A stretch of 64,000 bases of DNA from Cordilura impudica (taxonomy: Eukaryota > Arthropoda > Insecta > Diptera > Scathophagidae): positions 253,196,116 through 253,260,115 of the forward strand of contig OY821519.1 of the NCBI GenBank assembly GCA_963682025.1. Direction: 5' to 3'. Made by a program: the position numbers and the translations under genes. This document shows, piece after piece, positions 22,800-34,376 of the stretch (positions are counted from its first letter, which is position 1; each line of letters starts with the position of its first letter). The notes under the pieces are model-generated. The model ran no database searches and was not told where the DNA came from. It was given only the letters and a program-made list of their open reading frames with translations.

Positions 22800-24940
22800 A
22801 GGAAATATTGTTTTAACCTAACTTACTGATCAAATGGTGGAATAAGTCAAATTCGGTTCATATAGAAAGTTCCAGCTTCTGGCTATAATGTATATCAGCA
22901 ACCTTCGGTGGGGTTAATTGTACGAAAGTTGGGCCCTGGCAATGTAATAATTTGCTCCAAATTGAGCCGAGCAAATGAACACGCAACAAATATCGGAACA
23001 TTTGTGATTTGAATTACTATTACTATAGATAGACCGAATGTTAAAAGGAAGTATATCTTTAAATATAGGCTGAAATTTAACCCTTCATTCAAACTAAGTC
23101 GATTGGAATATAATACAAAATGGAACTACATGTAATATTTTCTTTACATACAAATAGTCAATTTAAGAGAAATACTCACAGTTTTTTTTTTGTTGCTCTA
23201 AAGTATTTAAAAATTCAGTAAAAGTAAATGTAAAAATTTCGCTTTTTCACAATGATATTTTTTTTTAATATTTCATGAAGCATTGCTTAAAAAACCTTTA
23301 GGAATTTTGTCTGTTTTTCTGTCGCTTTTACTAAACCATGTCATTTGTGAATGATGTTTGTACAAAACCTAAATGACCCCAGCTTCTGCAACAATTCCAT
23401 CCATAAAATAAAACGAACTTTAAATGACTTCACTTTTTATATTCCTAACAAGTGCGAGTATATTTGCACTTCCTGTTCCGTTTGTTGCACAAACACCCCA
23501 ATCGAAAAGAAAAATTACAATATTTTTCTTACAATGGACCTCAAAATTTGCCATAGCTTTTTCACAAGACCTCCACGATGATGGTGTTGGTAATGGGGGT
23601 CATACATGCATGTGTATGTTTCATTACAGCCCATAAGATATTTACGTTTCATTAAAAACATAACAGCAGATCAAATAGACAGATGAATGTAGTATTTTAC
23701 CAACCTGCAATAACACAACTATGTATATATGTACATATACTAGGAATATTAATGGATATGTTTGTAGGTGTAGGAAATAGTGCAGTTAGACTGACTTAGG
23801 TTGTGAATTCTTTGTTTAAAAAATTTCCATAAAATTTGAATCGTTTGAAATATTTTTCGAAGGAGATTTTATAAAAGAATGATGGCAAATATGACGACAG
23901 CTCCGCAATTTTAGAATGGTACTCCAAACTGTTTTCATCAGTAAATATATATTGAAAATAATTTTAAGATCTTATCTCGGCTCTATTCAGTCTGTACTGT
24001 TGGATCGGAGGTGATTCATCTCTCCGTTCTTTCTCTCTCTCTCTCTCCATGAAAAAAGTTTATCTTCTCTAAGCCTTTCTAGCCTAGTGGCTCCAGATAA
24101 TTCTCCCACTTGTAGTGACTCTAGTGTTGTAAATTCTCTTCACATTCTGAGACAATTTTCCATTTTATGTGATTTTATTGTGCCAAGATTGTTGCAGCTG
24201 CAGTTTAAACACATTGAAGAAGTTTATTTGATTGTGCAGCGGTATGTGTAATTGTCTGTGTGCATGCATATGTAACGGTACTAAAGTATCATTGTAATAT
24301 TTATTTTTTTTTCTTTGGAATTCAAGTAAGTGTAATAAAGTTGGAAGGAAACGTACTTTTCTGGTACAGTTTCTATCTGAAAATTAAATTGTATAGTGTA
24401 AAACATTCACTTTTACTCCAATATTCTAAATTTATTGATATTAATCATTAAACTGTCAGTAAGCCTCGGCGCCCTGAGTAGATTAACTAAGATTGAGAGG
24501 ATAGCTTGCTATGTGTACTCCTGATGAATCAAATAGACTCAAAATTATTTCTAATAGTGTTGAATTTTTTAAATGGAAAAACGGACCAAATTTGCAATAA
24601 TATATTTGTTTATTATTCCGTATTCAATTCTTAATTAAACAAAACCAAAACTTAGAGCTCTAGATCAGAACAATATTTTTTCATATATTTTTGTGAGTGA
24701 ACCTCCAAAGAGGCCACTTTTTAGCTATCAATCAAATAGACTGAAGCACCATAAATTATAATAATTGTGAAAATCTTTTTAAAACTTTGCTTAAATTCAT
24801 TATTAATAATGTGAGTAGCCATCTTTATTGGAAATCATTTCAAAAATTCGGTCAGGCATTAAATCTTGGAAGATTAAATTATAGTTCGCTCCAAGCACCA
24901 TTAATTACATACGTTAATGATTCGACATTTTAAAATTTTC
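22800..24940. other. No gene recognised
   Basis: AT-rich DNA with a (CT)n tract at 24030-24048 and T-runs. It has no transposon match I could recognise, so it may be unique host intergenic or intronic sequence. Open frames at 23351-23636 and 24260-24451 are unsupported. Confidence 0.45.
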
Positions 24941-24949
24941 TGGCAGTTT

Positions 24950-25520
24950 GATAGACTTTACGTAAAAGCCATTACCTCACGTTCTCGCTGATATTAAGGT
25001 CAGAAGAGTACGAAGGTCTTCCAGTAATGTTACATGTTGGTCCTAATCCAACAATAGGAGTTCGAATGCCCCTTAATAGAAGAAGGTACCCCACAGCATT
25101 ATACTGTCCATCTTGGCTGTGATGACGGCTAAAGTACCATTCTTCCTTTCTTATGTCATGGAAATAGTAGCTAAAACCATCTGGTCCGTCCATATTAAAG
25201 CGTTTTTTAACAGAAGAAATGATTTGGTACCACTTTCTATTCCATGTCATGTGACTCTGAGCAAAATCTTACGAACGTCTGGAAGCGGTGTTTTTTTTTT
25301 TAAATTTAAATCTCTTTAAATATTTTGCTTTGCGTATCACTAGCCGTACGGTAGCTACACTTGCATTTACTCCCAAATTTAATCTAATTTTGGCTCCAGA
25401 GCTTATTGAGTTCAAGCGCTTTCCTAGCGGGCTTTTTCGTAATTTGAAGGATTTATTAGAAAATGGTTGTAAGATCGCCGTTTCGTTAGGCCTATATTTT
25501 ACCTTTGTCCTTCTTAGTTA
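24950..25520 (-). pseudogene. Tc3-like transposase relic, copy 2
   Basis: The minus strand gives LGVNASVATVR (about 25375), KYLKRFKFKK, DVRKILL and MTWNRKWYQI, then FNMDGPDGFSYYFHD with RKEEWYFSRHHS (about 25195-25110), then decayed sequence. In intact Tc3-like enzymes the first Asp lies just before FNLDGPDG. Here SSVKKRFNMDG replaces it. The tail with the second and third catalytic residues is missing. An N-terminal extension (SFKLRKSPLGKRLN) reads to about 25480. Confidence 0.8.
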
Positions 25521-25529
25521 GAGCTGTAC

Positions 25530-26340
25530 CATGGCCTATTTTGTATTTAAATAATCGAAAAGTTCGTGAGACAACTAAATTCACGTTTTAACTCTAAAAA
25601 AAAAGGTTATGGCGAAAAATTATTACGTTAAGAAGGGCATGAAGATGTAAGAGACAAAACATGTTATCTATTTGATTGATTTGTTATCTATTTGACTTTC
25701 AGTTGGCTTCACGTTTTCGTTAGGCACTACAAACTATACTCGAAAAACTGTCTTCCAAAATATAGATATCTCTCTTGAAAGGATAGAAATTCATGGAGTT
25801 GCAGTTCCTTCAGAAATATTTACCAGTTAGCTTCACATCATTATTATATTTGGTTTGAAAGTTAAGTTAGATCGCCCTGCTAGCAATAATGCAGTGTTCC
25901 ATTGGAATTCTTGTAGTGATGAGATTTCCTAATTATTCAAATTAAGTAATGGACTGTCGATATCCTCAATGGGATTTTGCTATCAATGTATATCGAGGTC
26001 TCATTCATCCACCCGCTCGTTTCCAATTACACCTACGTGACGTAAAATTCAGCCGAAGTTAAGATTGTATTGTGACAGTTGGTTGATGGCTACACTTTTT
26101 GTCTGTCATTTAAATATATATATCGGCTTAAAATATTTTCAATCGTTCAGTTGAAGACTGGACCGCCGATCCTCTAAAAACTCTTAGTATTTGCTTGACC
26201 CAGTCTTTTAGTCCCATTTTGATCTATTCCGATAAATGGAAAACATTTGTCATTCCTGATGCTGGCCGTTTCTTATTATCATATGGTTGTTATGGCTGCC
26301 GTGTATGTTTTTCAAAATATAACTTTGATAGATTCTCGAG
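25530..26340. other. No feature recognised
   Basis: AT-rich DNA with an internal direct repeat TTGTTATCTATTTGA at 25654 and 25681. No coding evidence. Confidence 0.45.
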
Positions 26341-26389
26341 TTAGTACAATTTCGCTATTTCGCTTCTTTTGCAATATTACTCAGGGATA

Positions 26390-27490
26390 CATATTAAGTT
26401 GTGGCTAGACGATTGGTCGAAATTAATCAGATCTGGTGTGAGACGTACTATACAGAGTGCGTACTACGCAGAGCTACTCGAACAAAAAGCTTCCGTAAGT
26501 AAATTTTCTGCTCAGTTACCGATCATTATACAAGTATTCCATAGGATAAGATTGGTTCAGTTGCACATATTAGGTGAACGATTTCGTGTTTTGCTCAAAA
26601 TTTTTTTAAAGGTGTAAATGGCATTGGTGTCGTTTATAGATGGCAAATTTGCAGCTATATAGGCTGGAAAGATTTCAAACTGGAAGATACTTCAATGATG
26701 AGGATGCTTCTTTGATAGTGATGCAATTTTTCTGCAAATTTCATTATTGGGTTAATTAACTTTAATCGGTTATTACAATCAATGTTCTTCAGTAGTTTAC
26801 TATAAACGAAAGCGTATCACGGACTTGGGAGCCATATTTGAAGCAACAAGTTCTATTGATTTCAAGTCCAAAATCACACCTAGTACGAAACGTTCTATAC
26901 AGAGGGCACACTGTGCAGAGCTCTTGTTTCACAAAGTTAAGTTTACCTCTGAGTACGGTAAATTTCCTTCAGTAAGTAAGTTTACTCCTCAGTTGCCTAC
27001 CATCTTACAAGTATTACATAGGGTAAGATTGGTATGGTTGTCGAAGTACAGATCCGGTGCATGAGGTTACATGAAAGATTCTATGTTTTATCCAACATCT
27101 TTTAGTATTGGTATTGGTATCCTTTCTGAGTGCCAAAGTAGCAGCCATGTAGATTTCCAACTGGAGGATACTTCTATGAGGAGGAAGCTATGGAACTCCG
27201 AGCGTACCATAGCACCTACTCCTCTTATCATTATACCGAATCCTTTTATACCAGTCTTCTTTTTTGATAGTAATGCGAATTTCTTCAGTTGTTTACTATA
27301 ACGGAAAGCTAATATGGATTGAAAAGCCACAAATTAGTTGCAAGTTCAATATCACATCTAATGCTGCGAGGAGGTTAGTAAGAGGAACATTTGTAATACA
27401 AAGTTTAGCTAGTCACTGGATACGTCCTTGTTTCCATAAGAATGTTTTCTTTCCGCCCATTTCCATAGTGTTAAATTTCGAGGTGTAGAT
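26390..27490. repeat. Strongly diverged ~450-500-bp repeat
   Basis: AGTAGTTTACTATAAACGAAAGC near 26791 recurs as GTTGTTTACTATAACGGAAAGC at about 27288. TACTATACAGAGTGCGTACT and ACAAGTATTCCATAGGATAA (26447, 26530) recur as TTCTATACAGAGGGCACACT and ACAAGTATTACATAGGGTAA (26893, 27009). CAAACTGGAAGATACTTCAA at 26676 recurs as CAACTGGAGGATACTTCTAT near 27158. Two to three old copies are implied. No family recognised. Confidence 0.45.
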
Positions 27491-27649
27491 CTCATTGATG
27501 TCATTTCTGACTTCCTTAGATTTCATCGATATTGAAAATCCACTTATACAAATTTTTCACAAAAGTGGTGATAAGCCATCACGTTGTCTAATGTTTTTAG
27601 TTACTGTTCTCCTAATCGTCGAGTCTCCAAGCTTCAAGCTAATTAATTG

Positions 27650-27960
27650 GCAGTTCTATATATAGTTGATCCACTAATCTTTCTACAGGTCGGCTCCAAT
27701 ATTTACCAGCGGGGACTGTATGGTTTGGATTTTCATTTTATTGAAAGCCACTTCGCTATCTAGGGAAGTATGTATGGAACTTTCTAGATTTCTAATGACT
27801 TCATACAATTCCATATCCAATAATATACCTTTCAAGTAGGCTTGTTGTATGTTGCTGAAATTATGGTTGTTGGAAATCTTTCACTTAGTTGTTCCAAGAT
27901 TTTCAAGGAAAAAACTAAAAGAAGAATTGGTTTATAGTTTTTGGCGTTGTTGTGGTAATG
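27650..27960 (-). pseudogene. LINE reverse transcriptase fragment (jockey/LOA type)
   Basis: The minus strand, in two frames, reads NYKPILLLVFSLKILEQLSERF-like text, comparable to the NYRPISL-LLK-LE block, then QQAYLKGILLDMELYEVIRN and LESSIHTSLDSEVAF, comparable to the QHAY-KG-S--TALHEVV block and the start of the AFLDIEGAF block. The catalytic YADD region is not seen. It is the N-terminal half of the RT palm and fingers only. Confidence 0.6.
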
Positions 27961-28483
27961 AGTCAAGACCAATCTCCTCTGTTAACCTGTTAAATGCGTA
28001 GTTAATAACAAATTTTATAATTCCTTAAGTGTTTATCGCTCCTACACCATACCTATCATATTTAAAACCACTTTGATCAAAACGTACCAAATGTACAACC
28101 TCAGCTTTCATCTCGGATCAAATCCTTCCATCTCCAATTTCTTTCAACATACAACTGTTTATATTTTTGCATCAGTTTATAATTTTTTTCCATTTCTCGT
28201 CATCCAACTTGTACAATTGGAGGATAACATTCTTTCGTTCACATGACTAAACAAAATGCATGTCCATAAAGGTGAAATGATGGTGATACATTCATTCGTA
28301 TTGGACTGTATAAGAATAACAACAGAAATGTTGTGTTAACAAGTTTAAGGATTGTTTTTTTTTACCTGTTTTCCAAGCGTTTTTTTTTCCTCACATCTTT
28401 ATTAATTTTTGTGCACCCCTGTAACCACAACATCAAATATTACAATCATTTACTAACTATGTATGTATTTCTTGGTTGGCAGA

Positions 28484-28713
28484 GAAGGGAAAGTAATGAC
28501 AAGTTTATGAAAGAGATTTCATTATCTCTTTCAAATGCTTGTCAATACTTTCCGATTATACAAAAAAATTACGAAAATCTAACAAATGGTGAAGAGTGTA
28601 ATGAAAAATTTGACTTTAAAAATGAGTTGAAAATCACATGCATGAACTTTATAGATGTTCCTTTAAAATTCAATAATATTCATTTTTATTTAATGATCAT
28701 GTATTTAATTTAA
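28484..28713 (+). CDS. Possible exon of an unknown gene
   Basis: A near-ideal intron end precedes it: branch-point TTTACTAAC (28447-28455), then a pyrimidine-poor stretch ending TTGGTTGGCAG at 28483. The open frame reads RRESNDKFMKEISLSLSNAC and QYFPIIQKNYENL on to a stop at 28711-28713, about 76 codons with mixed composition. I do not recognise a domain. No downstream poly(A) signal or partner exon was identified, so it may be chance. Alternative ends (GT at 28588) are possible. Confidence 0.25.
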
Positions 28714-29104
28714 GGCAAATAACTTTATATTTGCCTGCTGAAGTTCATTTCCGTCAAGTTTTAATGGAAAGAATTCGGTAAATTATATCAAAAGGAAACT
28801 CTGATTGGCACACGCCAGGTGGTGTCGTGGATCACAGGGCTCCAAAGAATTTGAAGGATGATATAGCAGTTCATTGAATTTTTTATTGTCTTGATGAAAA
28901 AATCATGAACTTGTTGGCTTATAAGCTCACCTTAATCTTCTTCGGTGTTGGTTCAGAGAAACACATGTGTTGGAGTGCTGATTAGTACCCAGCTGTATTG
29001 TGATGATTTGATTTGATTTGCCATCCACCACTATAACAAGATGCATAAACTATCCGTATTGCGATTGAACAACGCCAAACACTCCTTTCAACATCATATT
29101 TTTT

Positions 29105-29205
29105 CTTAACTTATTAACTAACAGTGTCAGGGAATGTCCCCTACAAATACAGTGAGTTGTGTTGATCTCAGGAAAATTGGTCATTGGAAGGAGAAGGATT
29201 GGTGT
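29105..29205 (-). mobile_element. SINE-1 body fragment, minus strand
   Basis: Reverse complement reads CCTGAGATCAACACAACTCA, CTGTATTTGTAGGGGACATT and CCCTGACACTG, matching the SINE-1 body. No head is visible. Confidence 0.7.
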
Positions 29206-29281
29206 TTTTGGATATTTGATTTCAAATTTATTACATTGCAACTGTCAGGAAAGACTTCTGTGCATTGTACGGTCAATTGGA

Positions 29282-29690
29282 CTACAAAAAGATGTGATCT
29301 CCTAGAGAAGTGCGTAGAGTGAACTGAAACTTGGGCAGTTGGATTATGTTCGCTAATATCAGAAGATCATTTCCCATGGTTGTAAATATAGAACAGTGTT
29401 GCACAACCCGCATTTCGGCGATGTTCCAATGACTGAATAGAGTTGGATACCCTAGTGTCATTAATGAGCATTTACGCCCTCTATGAACATGGTCTGGTAA
29501 AATAGACTTTGAAGCTCCCGCTTGAATACGGGAGTATTCAATTTGCGGTCGGATATAAGTTGTGTAGATTGTAAGGATATCAGAAGGAGTAAAGTAATTT
29601 TTGCACCGTCTTAGAAAACCAAGACACTTGAATGGTTCCTTCAAGAACATCAAGAGTATCAGATTCCTTAATACCTGTAACACCCATATA
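29282..29690 (-). pseudogene. Jockey-like LINE RT C-terminal fragment
   Basis: A 133-codon open frame on the minus strand reads FKCLGFLRRCKNYFTPSDIL and TIYTTYIRPQIEYSRIQAGA with SKSILPDHVHR, the post-palm region of jockey-type enzymes. It then loses homology in frame, though HCSIFTTMGNDL and ANIIQLPKFQFTLRTS echo the VTLFYRYYHG-CS-EL-IIP tail in other frames. It is the same family as 6800-7700 and better preserved there in the YTTYIRP block. Confidence 0.75.
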
Positions 29691-29820
29691 TACAGATAAC
29701 ACTGTTGAATTCAAGGTCTTATGGGTCATCAAACAACATTTAGCTTGTAGTCTATTGTCTAGTTGACCTCAAAATACATTACAAAGAAAGTTTCTTTGTC
29801 AGTCCAACCAGCCATATATA

Positions 29821-31389
29821 CAGGGTGCATCACATAAGTTTGGCTATAAATGAAGAACACATTCAGATGTTTTTATTCGAAAGCACGAAGCTTGTCGTTA
29901 AAAATGAAACTCTATTTCATTAAAATGACTTTATCGGCTGACCTTGTAGTAGCCCATTTTCACTCCAACCCAATTGTCAGTACATTTTCAACAGTATGGA
30001 GCTGTACCGATGACTGCACTAATTTCTTTTTTCGGTGCCTCAATTGACGCTGGGTGATTTGCGGAACACGCATTCTTAACAGATCCCTACAGATAATAGT
30101 CCATCACCAAAACGGATAAACCGCGATTTTTAAACTTGCCACGCAAACAATCGACTGTGTCGTGGCTTGGGTGTAACATGTCGAGCTATCCACTTGAAAC
30201 CAAATGTTATCCAGATCATATCTTCGAAAATGGGGTTCAAATAATCAGTATCATTGCACACCAAACAGTAAAGCGTTCAGGGTTCCTTGGCTTTTAAGCG
30301 GTCATGTGCGGATTTTCTGTGCTACAGAGAGATTAAAGTGAGCTTCGTCGGGAAAGAGTATTTTCCGGTAAAATTACCATCTTCTTCTCAGAGTTCCGTA
30401 GTCTTATTAGAGAACGGAAAACGGGATGGTCGTGTGGTATCAGCTTCTGCACTAATTGAACTTTCATACTGAGATCTTTATGTAAAATACGCATTAAAAA
30501 AGTGCGTGAAATGTTCAATTCCACGCACACGTTTAACCACATAGTCCACATATTGCCTTGAAGGCGCTTCATTTTAACAGAATTTTTAAGGTAATTTTCC
30601 TGCACTTTCGGTAGAAAATTCACCACTTTGGAAATAAGTTTTTAATATTTTCCAAAGTTGTTCAAGTGTAAATCAACTCATTTCGTAAATCGTATTTATT
30701 ATAACTGGAGTGAAAATTTTAGGAAATTTTATTTTTTCATTAATTTTTTTCTTTCAATATTTTTTCAATGTATATACATATATAAAAAATTGATGAATAT
30801 TTAAATAAAATTAATTAAATTGTGAGTTTTTAAATAAAATTCATTAAATAACATTATAAATATTTGATGAACACACAGAAGAAATACAAAGGGGATTGTT
30901 AATAAATTATTTTATAAGAGCCTAAAGGAATGCTAATCAATAATTAATAATTTTATAAAAGCGTGAAGGTATGCTAATCAATTTTAAGCAATTCACAATT
31001 CAACACAGGGCGATTAAACTGTACTCTTTTTCGAAACCATCAATAATAAATGCACAGGCGATGAATTGTGAAATGGCTAATTTTGATTAGCATACCTTTA
31101 AGCTTTTGTAAAATTATTCATTATAAATATTTTATTTTATTTTATTTAAGTTAATATATTTTTAACACATATTATACATAAATTTTATCACATTTCTCCT
31201 TCATATGATCTATAACTATTCCAAATTTCAAACTCCTCCGTGCGCGCATTTTGCTTAAAAATTGACCGAAAGATTTACATTCACGTATTAATATATAAAA
31301 TATTTATTGTCGTAACACATCTGACAGTGGTGTTGCCATACTCAAAGTAACCAGTAGTTCAAATTGCAAATACTAGAGGAACCACCCTG
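29821..31389 (-). mobile_element. DUF4817-type DDE transposon with nested insertion
   Basis: Termini are CAGGGTG (29821) and CACCCTG (31383-31389), each flanked by TA, as expected for Tc1/mariner target duplication. End and internal blocks match 18323-19139 (AATACTAGAGGAACCACCCT, CTGACAGTGGTGTTGCC, GCTGACCTTGTAGTAGCCCA). The minus strand at 30626-30333 reads LNISRTFLMRILHKDLSMKV and LVQKLIPHDHPVF, the second HTH and linker of these transposases, and RLRNSEKKMVILPE. Much of the catalytic region is deleted or shifted. A 600-bp insert (30701-31300) splits the 3' part. Confidence 0.8.
30701..31300. mobile_element. 600-bp insertion with REP-A blocks, 8-bp TSD
   Basis: TATTTATT flanks it on both sides (30693-30700 and 31301-31308). 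Removing the insert rejoins ...TCGTAAATCG and GTCGTAACACATC, which matches the uninterrupted relative near 19050. The insert carries REP-A blocks (AGGAAATTTTATTTTTTC, GAATATTTAAATAAAATTAA, TTGATGAACACACAGAAGAA) and an internal inverted pair (AAGGTATGCTAATCAATTTT near 30966 against TTTTGATTAGCATACCTTTA near 31083). No transposase and no clear terminal inverted repeats. An 8-bp duplication suggests a hAT-like or similar mover. Confidence 0.65.
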
Positions 31390-31461
31390 TAGAATGAATT
31401 CCCTACACAAACCTTTTTGACATTTTCAATCTAATAATATTTCATGTAAAATATCGACAAG

Positions 31462-31555
31462 CACTACTCCCTCTATCCCTGTTCCCATAACCTATTTTTC
31501 TAACATGGCCACAATGCAGTACATTTGTAGGGCACCTCCCCTGCGGAACTAACAC
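31462..31555 (+). mobile_element. SINE-1 body fragment
   Basis: CACTACTCCCTCTATCCCTG, AACCTATTTTTCTAACATGG, CACAATGCAGTACATTTGTA and GGGCACCTCCCCTG align with the SINE-1 body at 22236-22320. Confidence 0.7.
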
Positions 31556-31560
31556 TTTTC

Positions 31561-33105
31561 AAATTGCATATTTTAAAGAATTTTATTTTCGTGAACCATG
31601 GATTTCCATTCTCTGCATTATAGTCACCAACAATTTCTTCTGCTGCACATGCAAACAAATATACAAACTTAAAAAAAAAAAAACATTGTTAAACCACTGT
31701 TGTCATTTGTATAGTTATTGGTTCGGACATTTTGCAAATTACTTATTTAACAATGCGTAAAAGTCCAGGCAACACACACAAACAATTGTACACACTCTCA
31801 GTCTCTCATTTCTCTCTCTTTCGCTCTACCTCTGGTTTACACTCACCACAAGCACAGGCAAAAACTGTTTTTTTTTTTTGCTGATGTAAAAGAGTTGTTA
31901 TCGTTATAGATAGATGAATGTGGCTTAAAAGCCACATCATCTCATTGTCATGTCATCAGGTGGCAACACTTTACTTTGGCAGCTTGTCATTCAATTTGTC
32001 TGTTCTGTCTTTAGCGATGTTCATAAGTAAGTTAACCAGCCATCAGTTTGGAAGACAAGCAGGCAGGCAGACATCAGCAGGACAAAAATGTATGCAGAAC
32101 ACTTGAGCTATTTCAGTACATTGCATAACACAGTTAATACAATTGTTGTTACTACAATTCTTAACAGCAATATTAAGCCTTTCTTTATTTTACCCTTCTG
32201 CCAGCTGAAAGTCATTTTGTTTAAGCTTAATAAACCTTTATTTTCTTTGTCATTTGGTAGATTTTTCCTAATAGTTATTAAAAAATTTGCAAAATATTTC
32301 CATTTAAATCTTTTTTGCTATTAAAGTGTGAAGAAGATTGTTTATTTTTTTGTTTTGAAGAACTCTGATGTGGTTTTTATTGTTAAAGTTGTTGCTTTAT
32401 TTTGTTATAGCAACAAAAAGTTAATGGGAATTTTCTTCGTTTTAATTAGAAAATGTTTTAAAATAAACTAAGTTTTTTTCTTTCTGAATGTCTCTAACAA
32501 TTTGACACATTTAAAATTGGAAAATAATTAAGTGGTTTTTCTTCAATAATTATTTTAATGAAATATATTCAATGAGTTGCCAAATATTGCAAGATGAAGA
32601 GTACAATTTTGAGAAAAGGAACTTTAACAATTTTCTAGTTGAGTACGCAGGTAGAGATTGCTCAGGCAAAAACTTTTAAACCATATTGGAAGGTTGTTGT
32701 ATTACTTAAGTGTGAAGGTATTTACCGCTTGAATAAGCCTCAAAAAATTTAATATGATTCTTGCATATTTTAGTAAAAACGGAGCGCTCGATAAATACAT
32801 TTCCAAGGGAACCAAGTTTTGCAGTCGCTTAGAAATCTGCTTAAGCTTTATGCTTGATTTGAATATAGCGATATCCCAATTGTAAGGCAGCTATCATGGT
32901 GGACAACCTTAGATCGTTCGGTGTGGAACATGAAAAATTAAGTGCTAAATCACGTTTTTTAGGTTTTTGCATATTATTTGCATTCGATCCAGAGAAACTA
33001 AAGTGTGCAGCAAAATTCAAGGTACCCTAGTTGCATTAAACCTAAGTTACTAATTTTGTAACGGACATAAAAAATTTATTCAAAATAAAAGTTCGTTTCT
33101 TTAAA
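31561..33105. other. No gene; possibly unique host DNA
   Basis: Contains a CT-rich stretch (TCTCATTTCTCTCTCTTTCG, 31803-31822), a GAATGTGGCTTAAAAGCCAC palindromic segment at 31917, and GCAGGCAGGCAG at 32060-32071. Otherwise AT-rich with no transposon or coding match. It could be intron or intergenic host sequence. Confidence 0.45.
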
Positions 33106-33109
33106 TGTT

Positions 33110-33390
33110 TTTTTAAATTGTTGTACGATTTTGCTTTTTAGCGCTTTTACAATTTGCGTTTCCGCTAGTTTTCGTTTTTTCGATTTTGATTTTTTTTTTA
33201 ATTTTTAATATTGCAGTTTTGCGATTTTACAACTTTGATTTTTGGATTTTTTTAAGTTTCTCGTGTTTGTGACTCTTTTTGGGGATTTTAAGTTTTTTTC
33301 GTTTTTACGATTAAAATTTTTGCGTTTTTGCGTTTTAAAATTTTTTAATTTTTGCTATTTTATGTTTACGTTTGAAAAATGACAAAACGC
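33110..33390. repeat. GCGATTTT/GCGTTTTT minisatellite
   Basis: Irregular iteration of 8-16-bp units such as GCAGTTTTGCGATTTTAC and TTTTTGCGTTTTTGCG. Related tracts are at 12110-12300, 33879-34200, 34855-35720 and 50915-51235. Open frames inside are low-complexity and rich in Phe, and are not genes. Confidence 0.75.
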
Positions 33391-33417
33391 TAATGTAATA
33401 TACATGAAATATTTATT

Positions 33418-34000
33418 AAATCTAGCACAGCCCAGCACTCGAAATTCGTGTGCAAATTCTAGGAAATTTTATTTTTTCATTTAATTTTTTCTTTCAATGT
33501 TTTATTAATCGATGTGTATATAAAATTTATGAATATTTAATTAAAATTCATTAAATTCTGAATTTTTAAATAAAATTCATTAAATTTCGTTATATACATT
33601 TGTTGAACACACAGAAGATATATAACTGGGTTTGTTAATAAATAATATTATAAAAGCCTAAATGTATGCTAATCTATGTTAGCCAATTCATAAACACACA
33701 AACAACATTGTTTATTTAAGCTTAAACATGTGTTTTGTATATGCGTTAGTAGCAAGATGATCTACTCCAAAAAAATTTACCAAATGGTGCACATCTGTGA
33801 AGACAGTGTACATCTAAAAAAATGGTATATCGCTTGATTACTAAATTCTTTGACTTAGTTTCGTTTAAAAATAGTTTTGCATTTTTACTAATTTGAAATT
33901 TTACAACTTCGCGTTTTTATGATTTTGAATTTTTTTCTTTTTGTGTTGTTGTGATTTTAAGGTTTTGCTTCTTTGCAATTTTACAACATTGCGTTTTAGC
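33418..34000 (+). repeat. REP-A repeat, best copy
   Basis: Ordered blocks: AGCCCAGCACTCGAAATTCG, GGAAATTTTATTTTTTCATT, TTATGAATATTTAATTAAAA, TTGTTGAACACACAGAAGAT, GTATGCTAATCTATGTTAGC, GTTAGTAGCAAGATGA, TGGTGCACATCTGTG, then the CGATTTT-type minisatellite. The order matches 11670-12300 and partly 45745-46110. No coding capacity seen. Confidence 0.6.
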
Positions 34001-34234
34001 CATTTGGTTGTATTGTATGAAAACTGATTCTCGTAGGCCTGACTTTAGGTGAGTGCGCATTTTTACTAATTTGAAATTTTACAACTTCGCGTTTTTATGA
34101 TTTTGAATTTTTTTCTTTTTGTGTTGTTGTGATTTTAAGGTTTTGTTCCTTTGCAATTTTACAACATTGCGTTTTAGCCATTTGGTTGTATTGTATGAAA
34201 ACTGATTCTCGTAGGCCTTACTTTAGGTGAGTGC
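33879..34234. repeat. 178-bp tandem duplication
   Basis: GCATTTTTACTAATTTGAAA starts at 33879 and 34057. Both units run through CTTTAGGTGAGTGCG and differ at only a few positions (TTTGCTTC/TTTGTTCC, CCTGACT/CCTTACT). The unit spans the boundary between REP-A minisatellite and the SINE-2 head, so the composite existed before duplication. Confidence 0.9.
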
Positions 34235-34376
34235 GTAGAAACGCCTGACAAAAAGTGCAAGAACGAGTGCAAGCTAGAAATATTTCATATAGAAACAATT
34301 TTAATATAAAAAAATTAGTACAATATTTAATGTAATCACTTATGAATGGTCAATGCCTGAAACCGGTTTGATTAAG
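34165..34376 (+). mobile_element. SINE-2 copy, plus strand
   Basis: CGTAGGCCTTACTTTAGGTG (A box-like TTAGGTGAGTGCG), AAAAAGTGCAAGAACGAGTG, TTCATATAGAAACAATTTTA, then the hammerhead-like motif at 34334-34373 and GATTAAG. Compared with 43067-43400 the B-box segment is deleted. Confidence 0.7.
34334..34373 (+). ncRNA. Hammerhead-like motif (helix I covariant copy)
   Basis: AATCA, CTTATGA (one change from CTGATGA), a 13-nt helix II segment ATGGTCAATGCCT, GAAA, CCG, GTT, TGATT. Helix I AATCA/TGATT differs from the AATCG/CGATT of the 43-kb copy by a paired change. The G5-to-T core change should abolish cleavage here. Confidence 0.45.
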
